Assembly: GCF_000821305.1 (NCBI RefSeq)
Contig: NZ_CCXK01000017.1
Span: 808,159-872,158, forward strand
Source: Clostridium culturomicium
GTDB taxonomy: Bacteria; Bacillota; Clostridia; Clostridiales; Clostridiaceae
DNA: 64,000 bases
Direction: 5' to 3'
Below, one piece after another: positions 48,986 through 58,527 of this stretch. Both the position numbers and the translations under genes were made by a program. A model generated the notes under the pieces. The model was not told the DNA's origin. It made no database searches and saw only the letters and a program-made list of their open reading frames with translations. How positions within the stretch are numbered: position 1 is the first letter of the stretch; every line of letters starts with the position of its first letter.

Positions 48986-50266
48986 TTAGATTATTCTAGA
49001 TAATGCCATTAGAACACCTGTTTTTCCATGGTCAAAGGTAAGTCCACCTTGTAAGTATGCAATATACGGCTCTCTTATAGGTGCATCAGCAGATAACTCG
49101 ATTGATGAACCTTGTATAAAAGCACCTGCAGCCATTATAACCTGATCTTCATAACCAGGCATATCCCATGGTTCACACTCAACAAAAGAGTCTATTGGCG
49201 AACCTGCTTGAATTCCCTTGCAGAAGTTTATAACTTTATCCTTATCTTTGAACTTAATGGCTTGAATTATATCACTTCTTCTTTCTGTTGACTTAGGAAG
49301 TACTTCAAATCCTAAAAGCTCCATGATTCTTGCACAGAAAATAGCAGTTTTAACAGCTTCCATAGCAACATGAGGAGCTAAGAATAAGCCTTGGAATAAA
49401 GTTCTCATTACACCAAATGTAGAACCACACTCTCCTCCTATTCCAGGAATAGTTAATCTGTAAGCAGCTTGATTTACATAAGCTTCTTTACCAGCTATAT
49501 ATCCACCAGTTGGTGCAATTCCGCCACCTGCATTCTTAATTAAAGATCCAGCAATTAAATCAGCTCCAACGTCTGTTGGCTCTACTGTATCTACAAACTC
49601 ACCATAACAGTTGTCTACAAAGCAAATAACCTCATCTTTAGCTTCTTTAGCAGCCTTAATAACTTCTGCTATTTCACTTACCATTAAAGAGTTTCTCCAG
49701 CCATATCCAGTTGATCTTTGTATATGTACCATCTTAATAGAAGAGTCTTCGCTTAAAACTTTCTGCATTTCCTCTATGTTTACTTTTCCAGTAGCTGTTA
49801 ATTCTATTTGTTTATAATTAACGCCATATTCTCTTAAAGAACCTATGTTTGTCTCTTTAGAAATTCCAATGATGTTATGTAAAGTATCATATGGAGAACC
49901 ACATACAGTAAGTAATGTATCTCCTGGTCGTAGGTTTCCGAATAAAGCACAACCTATAGCATGAGTTCCATTAACAAAGTGAGGACGAACTAAAGCAGCT
50001 TCTGCATTAAACACTCTTGCAAAAACCTTATCTAAAGAATCTCTTCCTACATCTCCATATCCGTAACCACTTGAGTTAGTAAAATGCATATCGCTGATTC
50101 TTTCTTCCTGGAAAGCATTTAAAACCTTTAATTGGTTAAACTCACGAATCTCATCTAATAATTTAAACTGCTCGCTTACATCTTTTAAAGCTTGCTCTGA
50201 AACCTTAAATACCTCTTCATTTATTTTAAAATTATTACTTAAATACTCTTTTGTAATATCTAACAT
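48986..50266 (-). CDS. ynbB: PLP-dependent enzyme of the YnbB / 'methionine gamma-lyase-like' family
   Basis: A 426-residue fold type I PLP enzyme. GTHAIGCALFGNLRPGDTLL binds the cofactor, DNCYGEFV holds the Asp that contacts the pyridine nitrogen, and GSLIKNAGGG (Lys near 243) carries the internal aldimine. The family is widespread in Firmicutes beside miaA and lexA and was once called an aluminium-resistance protein; its substrate is not established. GGAGCGAG precedes the ATG at 50266. Between it and miaA there are only 152 bases, with a hairpin but no hfq gene, which often sits in this position in relatives. Confidence 0.88.
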   Translation of the reverse strand: MLDITKEYLSNNFKINEEVFKVSEQALKDVSEQFKLLDEIREFNQLKVLNAFQEERISDMHFTNSSGYGYGDVGRDSLDKVFARVFNAEAALVRPHFVNGTHAIGCALFGNLRPGDTLLTVCGSPYDTLHNIIGISKETNIGSLREYGVNYKQIELTATGKVNIEEMQKVLSEDSSIKMVHIQRSTGYGWRNSLMVSEIAEVIKAAKEAKDEVICFVDNCYGEFVDTVEPTDVGADLIAGSLIKNAGGGIAPTGGYIAGKEAYVNQAAYRLTIPGIGGECGSTFGVMRTLFQGLFLAPHVAMEAVKTAIFCARIMELLGFEVLPKSTERRSDIIQAIKFKDKDKVINFCKGIQAGSPIDSFVECEPWDMPGYEDQVIMAAGAFIQGSSIELSADAPIREPYIAYLQGGLTFDHGKTGVLMALSRII

Positions 50267-50310
50267 ATAAAAACTCGCTCCTTAACATAAAATAACATTC
50301 TAATACTAAC

Positions 50311-50356
50311 ATAGGTAGAGAGATTAATCAAATTATTGATTAATCTCTCTACCTAT
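50311..50356. terminator. Hairpin between miaA and ynbB
   Basis: A perfect stem of about 21 bp (50311-50331 with 50336-50356). No strong T run follows on the minus strand, so termination may be partial or the hairpin may set the mRNA 3' end by processing. Confidence 0.6.
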
Positions 50357-50418
50357 ATGATTTTCATTTATTTAAATTATATATACATTATGATTTAATA
50401 TCTTACCTTTAACTTAAA

Positions 50419-51384
50419 CTATAAACATTCTTCCTGCCCAACAGCATTTTCTTGTTTTCTTATTTTATAGTCTTCAATTATATAAGCTGCAACTTCTTCA
50501 TCACTGTTGAAATTATCTTTATCTATCCAGATGGCTCTTGGATCCTTTCTGAACCAAGTGAGCTGTCTTTTAGCATAGTTTCTGCTAAACTGCTTGATGT
50601 TCTCTATGGCTTTATCCATAGAAACAACACCATCTAAAGCTTCTAAAATTTCTTTATACCCTATCCCCTTCATGGACTGCATATCTTTAGTATAACCTTC
50701 CTTAGAAAGACTGATAACCTCATTTAAAAGTCCAGCTTCCACCATTATATCTACTCTTTTATTTATTCTCTCATATAACTTTGCTCTATCCATATTTAAA
50801 ACATAGTAGTATACATTATAAGGTATATTGAATATATCTTCATTCTTAGAAGCTTCTGAAATAGATATTCCAGTTACTTTATATACTTCTAAAGCTCTTA
50901 TTACCCTTTTAAGGTCATTTGGATAAAGCTTCTTATAACTTACCTCATCCACATCTTTAAGCATTTCATGGACGTATTCAACGCCTTTTTCAGCTGCTAA
51001 AACTTCAAGCTCCTTACGATATTCTTTGTCCTTATTAGTTTCAGCAAAACTATAATTATATATCAAAGAATTGATATATAGTCCAGTTCCACCAACTAAC
51101 ATCGGAAGATGGTTTCTATTATATATTTCTTCTATTACTTCTTTAGACATGGAACTGAATTCTGCAACACTAAAATTTTCATCAGGGTCTAGAAAATCTA
51201 TTAAATGATGTGGCACTCCCATCATTTCCGACTTTGAAATTTTAGCAGAACCAATATCCATCTTTTTATAGATTTGCATAGAATCCGCAGATATTATTTC
51301 TCCCTTAAGTTCATTTGCAATTATTAAAGAGGTTTTTGTTTTACCTATACCTGTAGGTCCTGCTAATATAAATAAATCTTTCAT
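50419..51384 (-). CDS. miaA: tRNA dimethylallyltransferase
   Basis: A 321-residue enzyme that transfers a dimethylallyl group to N6 of A37 in tRNAs reading UNN codons. Walker A is GPTGIGKT (9-16). DSMQIYKKMDIGSAKIS, PHHLIDFLDPDENFSVAEF and MLVGGTGLYINSLIYN are the substrate-binding blocks, and RNYAKRQLTWFRKDPRAIWID the late tRNA-binding block. It lies 22 bases after mutL and is probably the last gene of the mutS-mutL-miaA transcript. MiaB, encoded at 56164, carries out the next modification step. Confidence 0.96.
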   Translation of the reverse strand: MKDLFILAGPTGIGKTKTSLIIANELKGEIISADSMQIYKKMDIGSAKISKSEMMGVPHHLIDFLDPDENFSVAEFSSMSKEVIEEIYNRNHLPMLVGGTGLYINSLIYNYSFAETNKDKEYRKELEVLAAEKGVEYVHEMLKDVDEVSYKKLYPNDLKRVIRALEVYKVTGISISEASKNEDIFNIPYNVYYYVLNMDRAKLYERINKRVDIMVEAGLLNEVISLSKEGYTKDMQSMKGIGYKEILEALDGVVSMDKAIENIKQFSRNYAKRQLTWFRKDPRAIWIDKDNFNSDEEVAAYIIEDYKIRKQENAVGQEECL

Positions 51385-51406
51385 ACTATAACCCTTTCTT
51401 GTTATG

Positions 51407-53320
51407 TTATATTCTCTTAAAGCTTTTTTCGATGTCCTTCATTGTATATTTTAAAATTGTTGGTCTACCATGTGGACATGTAAAAGGCTCATCAATGTAT
51501 CTAAGCTCATCTAAGAGTCCTAATATCTCTATATCTGATAATTTATCATTTGCCTTTACTGCCGCTCTGCAGGCTAAAGAAGCAATCTTATCATACTTCA
51601 CATCTATGGTTAAGCCACTTCCAAGTCCTCTTAAATTATCAAGAATCTCATGGAACAGTTTATTCATTTGAGGATTACCAAGGAATAACGGTACTTCCCT
51701 CACTAATATATCATTATCTCCAAAGTCTTCAATGACAAATCCCATATTTAAGAACACTTGTTCATTATCCTTAAAAAGAGCATATTCATCAAAGGTAAGA
51801 GGAATAATTGCAGGTACAGCAAGGATTTGACTTACCACATTAAGATTACCTATGTTCTTTCTATACTTTTCAAAGAGAACCTTCTCATGAGCAGCATGCT
51901 GGTCTATGAGATACAGCTCATTCATATATTCCCCTATTATATAACTATTAAAGCATTGCCCTATTAGTTTAATTTTAGGGAATTTTGCTAGTGATTCCCT
52001 ATAAGTCCTGCTTTCTGAAGTAACTATAGGCTTTTCAATAATATTATTTGTATGGACTTCTGCTGCTAACGTCATTTCACCTTTATTAAAAGTATTTAAA
52101 CTCTCATGCATAACTTGAGTATTGCTAGGGAAAGCTTCTATGGATTCCTTTATATAATTAGATGACATATTACCTACTTCTGAATCTCTTGAAGGTTCTC
52201 TAACAGGAGTTACAGATGGATATTCATGAAGACTTAATTGACTTACTTCAGCTGCATAATCCCTTTCTACTGGCTGTCTAAATGGCTGAACTTCCTCTTC
52301 TTCCTCTTCTGGAATTACAAAGTTTTTTCTTAGAGCTTCTTTTAGTGCAGTATGAACTGCATCAAATACAGTTTTAAACAGAACTCTATCTTCTAAGAAC
52401 TTAACTTCATTTTTAGTTGGATGAACATTGGGATCAATAAACTCCGGAAAAATATCGATATAAATAACGAAGAATGGGAATTTATTAACCATTATAAAGG
52501 ACTTAAATGCATTTTCTACAGCTGCAGTAATCAATGAACTCTTTATAAGTCTTTTATTTACAAAGATGCTTTGTCTATTCCTGCTTCCACGACTAATACT
52601 TTCATTTCCTATATATCCATATACGGAAAGAATATCACCATGATTTTCTATAGGAATAACATTTTCGTATACCTCTTTACCGTATAATATACGAAGATTC
52701 TTATCAAGTTCATCTTCTCCGAAGGTTTTGAACACTTGTTTGCCATCATTAATTAAAGTCATAGATGTTTTGTAGCTGCCTAAAGCAAGCTTCAGCATTA
52801 AATCATTAATTAAAGACTTCTCCCTTTGAGGTGATTTAAGAAACTTTTGTCTGGCTGGAGTATTAAAGAATAAATCCTTAACCTCTATTTCCGTACCTAA
52901 GTTGCACCCAAGATCAATTTCATGTACTACTCTTCCACCCTCAATAAAGATTTCTCTTCCATACTCAAATTCACTCGGTCTAGACTTTAATTTAACCTTT
53001 GAAACAGCTGCAATACTTGGGAGGGCTTCCCCCCTGAAACCATAAGACTGAATACTGTAAATATCATCTAGTGATGCTATTTTACTAGTTCCATGGGGCA
53101 TAAAAGCCTTTGAAATATCTTCAGGATGAATACCTGTTCCATCATCTATTATTCTGATAAGCTTATTACCACTTTCCTCTATCTCAATATTTAAATTCTT
53201 ACTTTCAGCATCAAGGCTATTTTCTACAAGTTCCTTTACAACAGAACTTGCTCTTTCAACAACCTCTCCCGCTGCAATTTTGTTGGCAGTGTTTTCAGAT
53301 AGCAGATTAATTCTTCTCAT
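51407..53320 (-). CDS. mutL: DNA mismatch repair protein MutL
   Basis: A 637-residue GHKL ATPase and endonuclease. N-terminal motifs: ANKIAAGEVVERASSVVKELVENSLDA (motif I), IDDGTGI (II) and SYGFRGEALPSIA (III). A variable linker (about 340-460) leads to the C-terminal endonuclease domain, with DQHAAHEKVLFE, ACRAAVKA and FTCPHGRPT. These motifs mark a nicking MutL, as in bacteria without MutH. It follows mutS by 19 bases. Its ATG at 53320 follows AGGTAGGTG. Confidence 0.97.
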   Translation of the reverse strand: MRRINLLSENTANKIAAGEVVERASSVVKELVENSLDAESKNLNIEIEESGNKLIRIIDDGTGIHPEDISKAFMPHGTSKIASLDDIYSIQSYGFRGEALPSIAAVSKVKLKSRPSEFEYGREIFIEGGRVVHEIDLGCNLGTEIEVKDLFFNTPARQKFLKSPQREKSLINDLMLKLALGSYKTSMTLINDGKQVFKTFGEDELDKNLRILYGKEVYENVIPIENHGDILSVYGYIGNESISRGSRNRQSIFVNKRLIKSSLITAAVENAFKSFIMVNKFPFFVIYIDIFPEFIDPNVHPTKNEVKFLEDRVLFKTVFDAVHTALKEALRKNFVIPEEEEEEVQPFRQPVERDYAAEVSQLSLHEYPSVTPVREPSRDSEVGNMSSNYIKESIEAFPSNTQVMHESLNTFNKGEMTLAAEVHTNNIIEKPIVTSESRTYRESLAKFPKIKLIGQCFNSYIIGEYMNELYLIDQHAAHEKVLFEKYRKNIGNLNVVSQILAVPAIIPLTFDEYALFKDNEQVFLNMGFVIEDFGDNDILVREVPLFLGNPQMNKLFHEILDNLRGLGSGLTIDVKYDKIASLACRAAVKANDKLSDIEILGLLDELRYIDEPFTCPHGRPTILKYTMKDIEKSFKRI

Positions 53321-53339
53321 ATTACACCTACCTTATCTT

Positions 53340-56042
53340 TTATAAATTTTTAGCTTTATTTATTATTTCATATAATTTATTGAACCCATCCATTGGGTTT
53401 AATCTCAATATATCAATGTTTTTAATTTCATCTATTAAATTATTCTTAGCTATATCTTCAAAATTTATTTGGGTTACAGCGGCTTCTTCCTTTACCTTTG
53501 AAGGAGCAGGTTTAACAACTTCCTGTTTAACCACTTCCTTTTGTACTTCCACTCCCACAGCTTCTTCTACTTTTACTGATGAATTGATATCAGTTTTTGT
53601 TGGTTCTGCCACAGACTTAGGGCTATGATCTTCCTTAAAAGAATCATCCTCTAAAGTAACAAGGATTTCCCTTGCTCTGTCTATTACTTCACTTGGAAGT
53701 CCAGCAAGTTTAGCAACCTCTATTCCATAAGATTCATCAGCTCCTCCACGTATAATTTTACGTAGGAATATTATATTATTATCTATCTTTTTTGCTGATA
53801 TAGAGTAGTTCTTAACTCCAGGTATCTCACCTTCAAGCTTTGTAAGCTCATGGTAGTGGGTTGCAAATAAAGTTTTACATTTTATATCAGAGCTTTCACA
53901 GATATACTCTATAACAGACCAGGCAATACTCAACCCATCATAGGTGCTGGTACCTCTTCCAACCTCATCTAGCAGTACTAAACTTCTATTAGTTGCATTT
54001 TTAAGAATGTTAGATACTTCCCACATCTCTACCATAAAGGTACTTTTTCCACCTGCTAAGTCATCAGAAGCCCCTATACGTGTAAACACCTTATCGCATA
54101 TAGATAAATCCGCACTTTTAGCCGGTACAAAGCTTCCCATCTGTCCAAGGATAGTAATTAAAGCAACCTGTCTCATATAAGTAGATTTACCTGCCATATT
54201 AGGACCAGTAATAAGCATCATTCTATCATCCCTAAGATTTAACTTTGTATCATTAGCTATAAAGGTATTAGCTTTAGTTAAAGTCTCAACCACAGGATGT
54301 CTTCCATCTACTATGTTAATTGCACCATCATCGTTAATTCTAGGCTTAACATAGTTATTTTCCTTAGCTAAAGTTGCCAAAGACCAAATACAGTCTATTT
54401 CAGAAATAAGCTTAGCTGTATTTTTCATTCTATTAATATTTTTTTCTAAAGTAGCTCTTATTTCAAGGAAAATCTCATACTCTAACGCTATAAGCTTCTC
54501 TTCAGCTCCAAGAATCTTATCTTCCATCTCTTTAAGCTCAGGCGTTATATATCTTTCACAATTAGAAAGGGTTTGTTTACGAATATAACGTCCTTCTGGA
54601 ACTGATGAAATATTAGACTTTGTCACCTCAATAAAGTAACCAAAAACTTTATTATAAGATATTTTAAGGGATTTTATACCCGTTGCATTTCTTTCTTCGC
54701 TTTCTAAATTTGCAAGCCATAGCTTCCCATTAGTCTTGCTTTCTCTAAGCTCATCTACTAATTTATCATATCCACTCTTTATGATATTTCCTTCCTTAAC
54801 AGATAAAGAAGGTTCATCCATTATAGATACCTCTAGGAAATCATAAATATCTCTTAGCTCATCCATATTATTATAAATATCCTTCATAAAGGAGCTATTT
54901 AAATTAGATAACAAACCTTTTACAGATGGAATCTTGCTTAAAGAATTCTTTAAAGCTATAAGTTCCTTAGCATTAATAGCAGTAGAACTTATTTTACCTA
55001 CAAGTCTTTCTATATCATAGATGCTCTTTAAGGCTTCCTTTAAATCGTCTAAAAGGATAATATCATTATGAAACTCCTCAACAGCTTCTTGTCTTTTTAA
55101 TATGTCTTCCTTTACTATCAAAGGCTCCTCTAACCACTTTCTTATTCTTCTTCCACCCATGGATGTGTTAGTTCTATCTACAACGGAAAGTAAAGTTCCT
55201 CTTTTATTCTTGTCTCTAAGATTTTCAACCAGCTCTAAGTTTTTTCTAGAGTTAATATCAATTGTCATATAGGTAGCAATGTTATATTGCTCAATATGGT
55301 TTATATGTGCTAAGGATACTTTCTGAGTTTCCTTAATATATCTAATAAGACCATTACAGGCTTTTACTTCAAAGGAACTTAAGCCTTCTAACTCTAAATC
55401 TCTAAACTGCATTAAAAGATCATCAGTGCTTTCATCAAAGTTTTTATCTTCAAAATGAGAAATATAAAAATTAGTACGTGCATTTATCTCATTTAATAAA
55501 GAATCCTCAAAGTCTTGACCTATTACAATCTCTCTAGGATTAAACTTACATAGTTCATCAATGGCGATAGTTACATTGTAATCAAATTTAGTAGTATAGA
55601 AGTCTCCAGTAGAAATATCACAAAAAGCAAGAGCAATAGTTTCCTTATCTACTATTAAGCTTGCAGTATAGCTGTTTTGATTTTCATCAAGATATGACCC
55701 CTCTGTATAAGTTCCAGGAGTATATACCTTAACAACATCTCTTTTTACAATTCCCTTTGCCACTGCAGGGTCCTCAACCTGCTCACAAATTGCAACCTTA
55801 TAACCTCTTTCAATAAGGCCTCCAATATAGTTCTTCGCAGCATGAAAAGGCACCCCACACATAGGAGCTCTTTCTTCTAAACCACAATCTCTGCCTGTTA
55901 AAGTTAACTCAAGTTCCTTTGAAGCTATTTTTGCATCATCAAAGAACATTTCATAGAAGTCTCCCAATCTAAAGAAAAGAATGCATTCTTTATATCTTTC
56001 TTTTATCTCAAAATATTGCTGCATCATCGGTGTTAATGCCAC
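53340..56042 (-). CDS. mutS: DNA mismatch recognition protein MutS
   Basis: A 900-residue MutS1. The start is GTG 56042 with GGAGG seven bases upstream. The mismatch-reading motif FYEMF lies near residue 28 (GDFYEMFFDDA). The ATPase domain carries TGPNMAGKST (about 611-620), then SSTFMVEM-like GKSTFMVEMWEV, LLDEVGRGTSTYDG (Walker B) and ATHYHEL. A Pro/Lys/Glu/Val-rich linker (about 805-860, VKQEVVKPAPSKVKEE) precedes a conserved short C-terminal domain that binds the beta clamp or forms tetramers. First gene of the mutS-mutL-miaA unit. Confidence 0.97.
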   Translation of the reverse strand: MALTPMMQQYFEIKERYKECILFFRLGDFYEMFFDDAKIASKELELTLTGRDCGLEERAPMCGVPFHAAKNYIGGLIERGYKVAICEQVEDPAVAKGIVKRDVVKVYTPGTYTEGSYLDENQNSYTASLIVDKETIALAFCDISTGDFYTTKFDYNVTIAIDELCKFNPREIVIGQDFEDSLLNEINARTNFYISHFEDKNFDESTDDLLMQFRDLELEGLSSFEVKACNGLIRYIKETQKVSLAHINHIEQYNIATYMTIDINSRKNLELVENLRDKNKRGTLLSVVDRTNTSMGGRRIRKWLEEPLIVKEDILKRQEAVEEFHNDIILLDDLKEALKSIYDIERLVGKISSTAINAKELIALKNSLSKIPSVKGLLSNLNSSFMKDIYNNMDELRDIYDFLEVSIMDEPSLSVKEGNIIKSGYDKLVDELRESKTNGKLWLANLESEERNATGIKSLKISYNKVFGYFIEVTKSNISSVPEGRYIRKQTLSNCERYITPELKEMEDKILGAEEKLIALEYEIFLEIRATLEKNINRMKNTAKLISEIDCIWSLATLAKENNYVKPRINDDGAINIVDGRHPVVETLTKANTFIANDTKLNLRDDRMMLITGPNMAGKSTYMRQVALITILGQMGSFVPAKSADLSICDKVFTRIGASDDLAGGKSTFMVEMWEVSNILKNATNRSLVLLDEVGRGTSTYDGLSIAWSVIEYICESSDIKCKTLFATHYHELTKLEGEIPGVKNYSISAKKIDNNIIFLRKIIRGGADESYGIEVAKLAGLPSEVIDRAREILVTLEDDSFKEDHSPKSVAEPTKTDINSSVKVEEAVGVEVQKEVVKQEVVKPAPSKVKEEAAVTQINFEDIAKNNLIDEIKNIDILRLNPMDGFNKLYEIINKAKNL

Positions 56043-56139
56043 AAATATCCCTCCTTTTTCCTCAAGTTAATATCTATCTATTTTTTCGACCCAATAACAT
56101 CATTGGCGAATATCATTTTCTATTTGCTTTCAATTATAA

Positions 56140-56168
56140 AAAAAGCGACTAAGTCGCTTTTTATTATA
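56140..56168 (-). terminator. miaB terminator
   Basis: AAAAAGCGACT (56140-56150) and AGTCGCTTTTT (56152-56162), with a T7 run on the minus strand. It separates miaB from mutS. Confidence 0.85.
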
Positions 56169-57489
56169 CTTCTTCTCCAATTAAAGAGAAAGAGTTTGCT
56201 TTAGTTATTTTAACATTAACTAATTTTCCTATATTTTCTTTGTTTCCAGTAAAGTTAACAAGCTTTCCTGTTCTAGTTCTTCCTGTAAGCTTAGTTTCAT
56301 CATTTTTGCTTTCGCCTTCAACTAATACTTCAACAGTTCTGCCATCGTACTCTTTGTTTTTCTTTGCACAAATTTCATTTACAGCAGCTACAAGTCTATT
56401 GAATCTATCTTTTTTAACATTTTCATCTACTTGATCAAACATCATATCAGCAGGAGTTCCACTTCTCTTAGAGTATAGGAAAGTGAATGCTGAATCATAT
56501 TCAACCTCTTTAACTAATGATAAAGTATCTAAGAAATCTTCTTCTGTTTCACCAGGGAAACCAATAATTATATCAGTAGTTAAAGCAACTCCTGGAATTT
56601 TCTCTTTAATTTTCTTTATTGTTTCCAGATACTGCTCTCTAGTATAGTGTCTATTCATTTTCTTTAAGATTCTTGATGAACCTGATTGAACTGGTAGATG
56701 TATAGATTCACATAGCTTTTCACCTTCTGCTATAACATCAACAACTTCCTCACTTAAATCCTTAGGATGAGAAGTCATAAATCTAACTCTCTCTAAGCCT
56801 TCAATTTTATTAATTCTTCTAAGAAGCTCAGCAAAATTAATGTTTTCCTCAAGGCCTTTTCCATAAGAGTTAACATTTTGTCCTAAAAGAGTAACTTCTT
56901 TATATCCTTCTGCAACCATACCCTCTATCTCTTTAATTATCTCAGCAGAAGCTCTGCTTCTTTCACGACCTCTAACATGTGGAACAATACAGTAAGTACA
57001 GAAATTGTTACATCCATACATTATTGTAACGAAGCCTTTCATACTGTTTGCTCTATCAATAGGAGCACCTTCAATAATATCAGCCTCTTTATCCCAAACT
57101 TCTACTATTGGTCTTTCTCCACCTAAAGCTCTTCCAAGATACTCAGTGAACTTATAAGCATTATGTGTTCCTATAATAATATCTACATATGGGAACTTAC
57201 TTATTATTTTCTGTGCCATTCCCTCCTGCTGCATCATACATCCTGTTACAGCTATGATTTTCTCAGGGTGAGCCTTTTTTAACTTTTTAAGAGCTCCAAG
57301 GTTACCATCAACCTTTTGCTCAGCGTTCTCTCTTACACAGCATGTGTTATATACGATTATGTCTGCCTCTTCTTTAGATTCAGTTCTAACATGTCCAAGT
57401 GGCTTTAATCCACCAGATAATTTTTCTGAATCCTCTTCATTCATTTGGCATCCCCATGTTTCAATAAAATATTTCAATTTTTTATCCAT
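56164..57489 (-). CDS. miaB: tRNA-2-methylthio-N6-dimethylallyladenosine synthase
   Basis: A 441-residue radical SAM methylthiotransferase that adds a methylthio group to i6A37 made by MiaA. The N-terminal domain has three Cys for the auxiliary [4Fe-4S] cluster (ETWGCQMN, NTCCVRE, VTGCMMQ). The radical SAM motif is GCNNFCTYCIVPHVRGRERSR, near residues 153-173 (shown in parts: GCNNFCTYC then IVPHVRGRERSR). The C-terminal TRAM domain (about 378-441; VEVLVEGESKNDETKLTGRT) binds tRNA. Single-gene unit. Confidence 0.96.
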   Translation of the reverse strand: MDKKLKYFIETWGCQMNEEDSEKLSGGLKPLGHVRTESKEEADIIVYNTCCVRENAEQKVDGNLGALKKLKKAHPEKIIAVTGCMMQQEGMAQKIISKFPYVDIIIGTHNAYKFTEYLGRALGGERPIVEVWDKEADIIEGAPIDRANSMKGFVTIMYGCNNFCTYCIVPHVRGRERSRASAEIIKEIEGMVAEGYKEVTLLGQNVNSYGKGLEENINFAELLRRINKIEGLERVRFMTSHPKDLSEEVVDVIAEGEKLCESIHLPVQSGSSRILKKMNRHYTREQYLETIKKIKEKIPGVALTTDIIIGFPGETEEDFLDTLSLVKEVEYDSAFTFLYSKRSGTPADMMFDQVDENVKKDRFNRLVAAVNEICAKKNKEYDGRTVEVLVEGESKNDETKLTGRTRTGKLVNFTGNKENIGKLVNVKITKANSFSLIGEEV

Positions 57490-57632
57490 TTAAAAAGTCT
57501 CCTTTATTAATAGCTAAGTATTGTTAATTATCAATTGTATATTATAGCATAATAGTTTTAAGAAATAAATTAAATTTGGGACTTTTGTTTTATAAATGCT
57601 AAATATGTATAAAATACAGTAAAATAAAATAA

Positions 57633-57657
57633 CCAAGCAGCGATTTTCACTGCTTGG
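57633..57657 (-). terminator. Terminator of the 56-residue protein gene
   Basis: CCAAGCAG (57633-57640) pairs with CTGCTTGG (57650-57657); on the minus strand a TTATTTTATTTT tail follows. Confidence 0.65.
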
Positions 57658-57687
57658 CTTTAATTAAAATATATTACGCCTAACTAC

Positions 57688-57858
57688 TTACCATTTTCCA
57701 TCATAATTTATTGGATTAGCCTTAACATCAGAAGTTTTTGCTCTTCCTTGAATTTCAGGAACTGGATGAACTGAATTTTTAGGAAAATGATTAACTTTAT
57801 TACTCTCTGTTCCATGTGGCTGTTTTGGATCTGGTCTTTTCATACCTGCTTTTGCCAT
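57688..57858 (-). CDS. Small conserved-looking protein (56 aa)
   Basis: A 56-residue basic protein found by reading the minus strand; it starts MAKAGMKRPDPKQPHGTESN and ends GRAKTSDVKANPINYDGKW. AGGAGG lies seven bases before the ATG and a terminator follows, so it is very probably real. It is rich in Pro, Lys and Asn, hydrophilic, without Cys. Small proteins of this type in clostridia are sometimes spore-associated or of unknown function. I do not know what it does. Confidence 0.6.
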   Translation of the reverse strand: MAKAGMKRPDPKQPHGTESNKVNHFPKNSVHPVPEIQGRAKTSDVKANPINYDGKW

Positions 57859-57929
57859 AATATTACCTCCTAAAATATTTTACAAGGTTAGTTTTTGCAG
57901 TATGTTTTCTTTTATTCAATAAATAAAAA

Positions 57930-57956
57930 ACAAGGCAAAGAAAATCTTTACCTTGT
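57930..57956 (-). terminator. Terminator of the HesB-like gene
   Basis: ACAAGGCAAAGA (57930-57941) pairs with TCTTTACCTTGT (57945-57956) with one mismatch; T6 follows on the minus strand. Confidence 0.7.
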
Positions 57957-57976
57957 AAATCAAACCTAAAAAAGAA

Positions 57977-58309
57977 TTAGTGACATCCACCACCACAGCT
58001 TGAGCATCCGCCTCCAGCTGGTTTTATTTCAGGCTCTATTGAAAATCCGCCTCTGCCGTTTTCTTCAGCACAAAGGATTGTTAAAGCTCCAAACTCATCT
58101 GTTATTGCTTTATCTACTAAGAATGTTAAACCATCAACAACTTCTGTGTTATCAGTTTCCTTTTTAGTATCTAATACTAGGTTAAATACAGGACCTCCAC
58201 ATCCGTTACCTGCAAAGTGAATTCTTACTTCGTTTGCAGTAACTTCATTATCCTTTAAGAATTGCATGAATTCAACAGTAGCTTTTTCGCTCATTTTAAC
58301 TATTGACAT
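57977..58309 (-). CDS. HesB/IscA-like protein with Cys-rich tail
   Basis: A 110-residue protein. VRIHFAGNGCGGPVFNLVLD (first Cys near 37) and the later ILCAEENGRGGFSIE are typical of the HesB-like branch of A-type iron-sulfur carriers. The C-terminus CSSCGGGCH replaces the usual C-G-C end. In some relatives such Cys positions are selenocysteine; here all are Cys codons and the stop is TAA. A role in binding or passing on iron-sulfur clusters or selenium is inferred. Its promoter overlaps a palindrome with Fur-box character (58412-58439). Confidence 0.75.
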   Translation of the reverse strand: MSIVKMSEKATVEFMQFLKDNEVTANEVRIHFAGNGCGGPVFNLVLDTKKETDNTEVVDGLTFLVDKAITDEFGALTILCAEENGRGGFSIEPEIKPAGGGCSSCGGGCH

Positions 58310-58411
58310 ATTAATTACCTTCTTCCTCGTCGAAATTTGAGTTTCTTCATCTTATTATGCGAAGTTTCCTCGTCTTTTATTACATACGTTCTTTTAATGC
58401 AACATATTTAT

Positions 58412-58439
58412 ATAATATCACAGTGATAATCACTGTCAA
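58412..58439 (-). promoter_or_regulatory. Consensus promoter with internal palindrome (possible Fur-family operator)
   Basis: On the minus strand TTGACA (58439-58434), a 16-base spacer and TATTAT (58417-58412). The spacer is occupied by ACAGTGATAATCACTGT (58420-58436), a perfect 7-3-7 palindrome. TGATAATCACTGTCA (58424-58438) also matches the 7-1-7 Fur box TGATAATnATTATCA at 12 of 14 fixed positions. Confidence 0.6.
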
Positions 58440-58527
58440 TGAGTTATTATTATTTTTAATAATATTTTTATAATTATTAAGTTTTTGCATTTAATATTTA
58501 ATAAATTCTTCACATCTTAATATGTTT

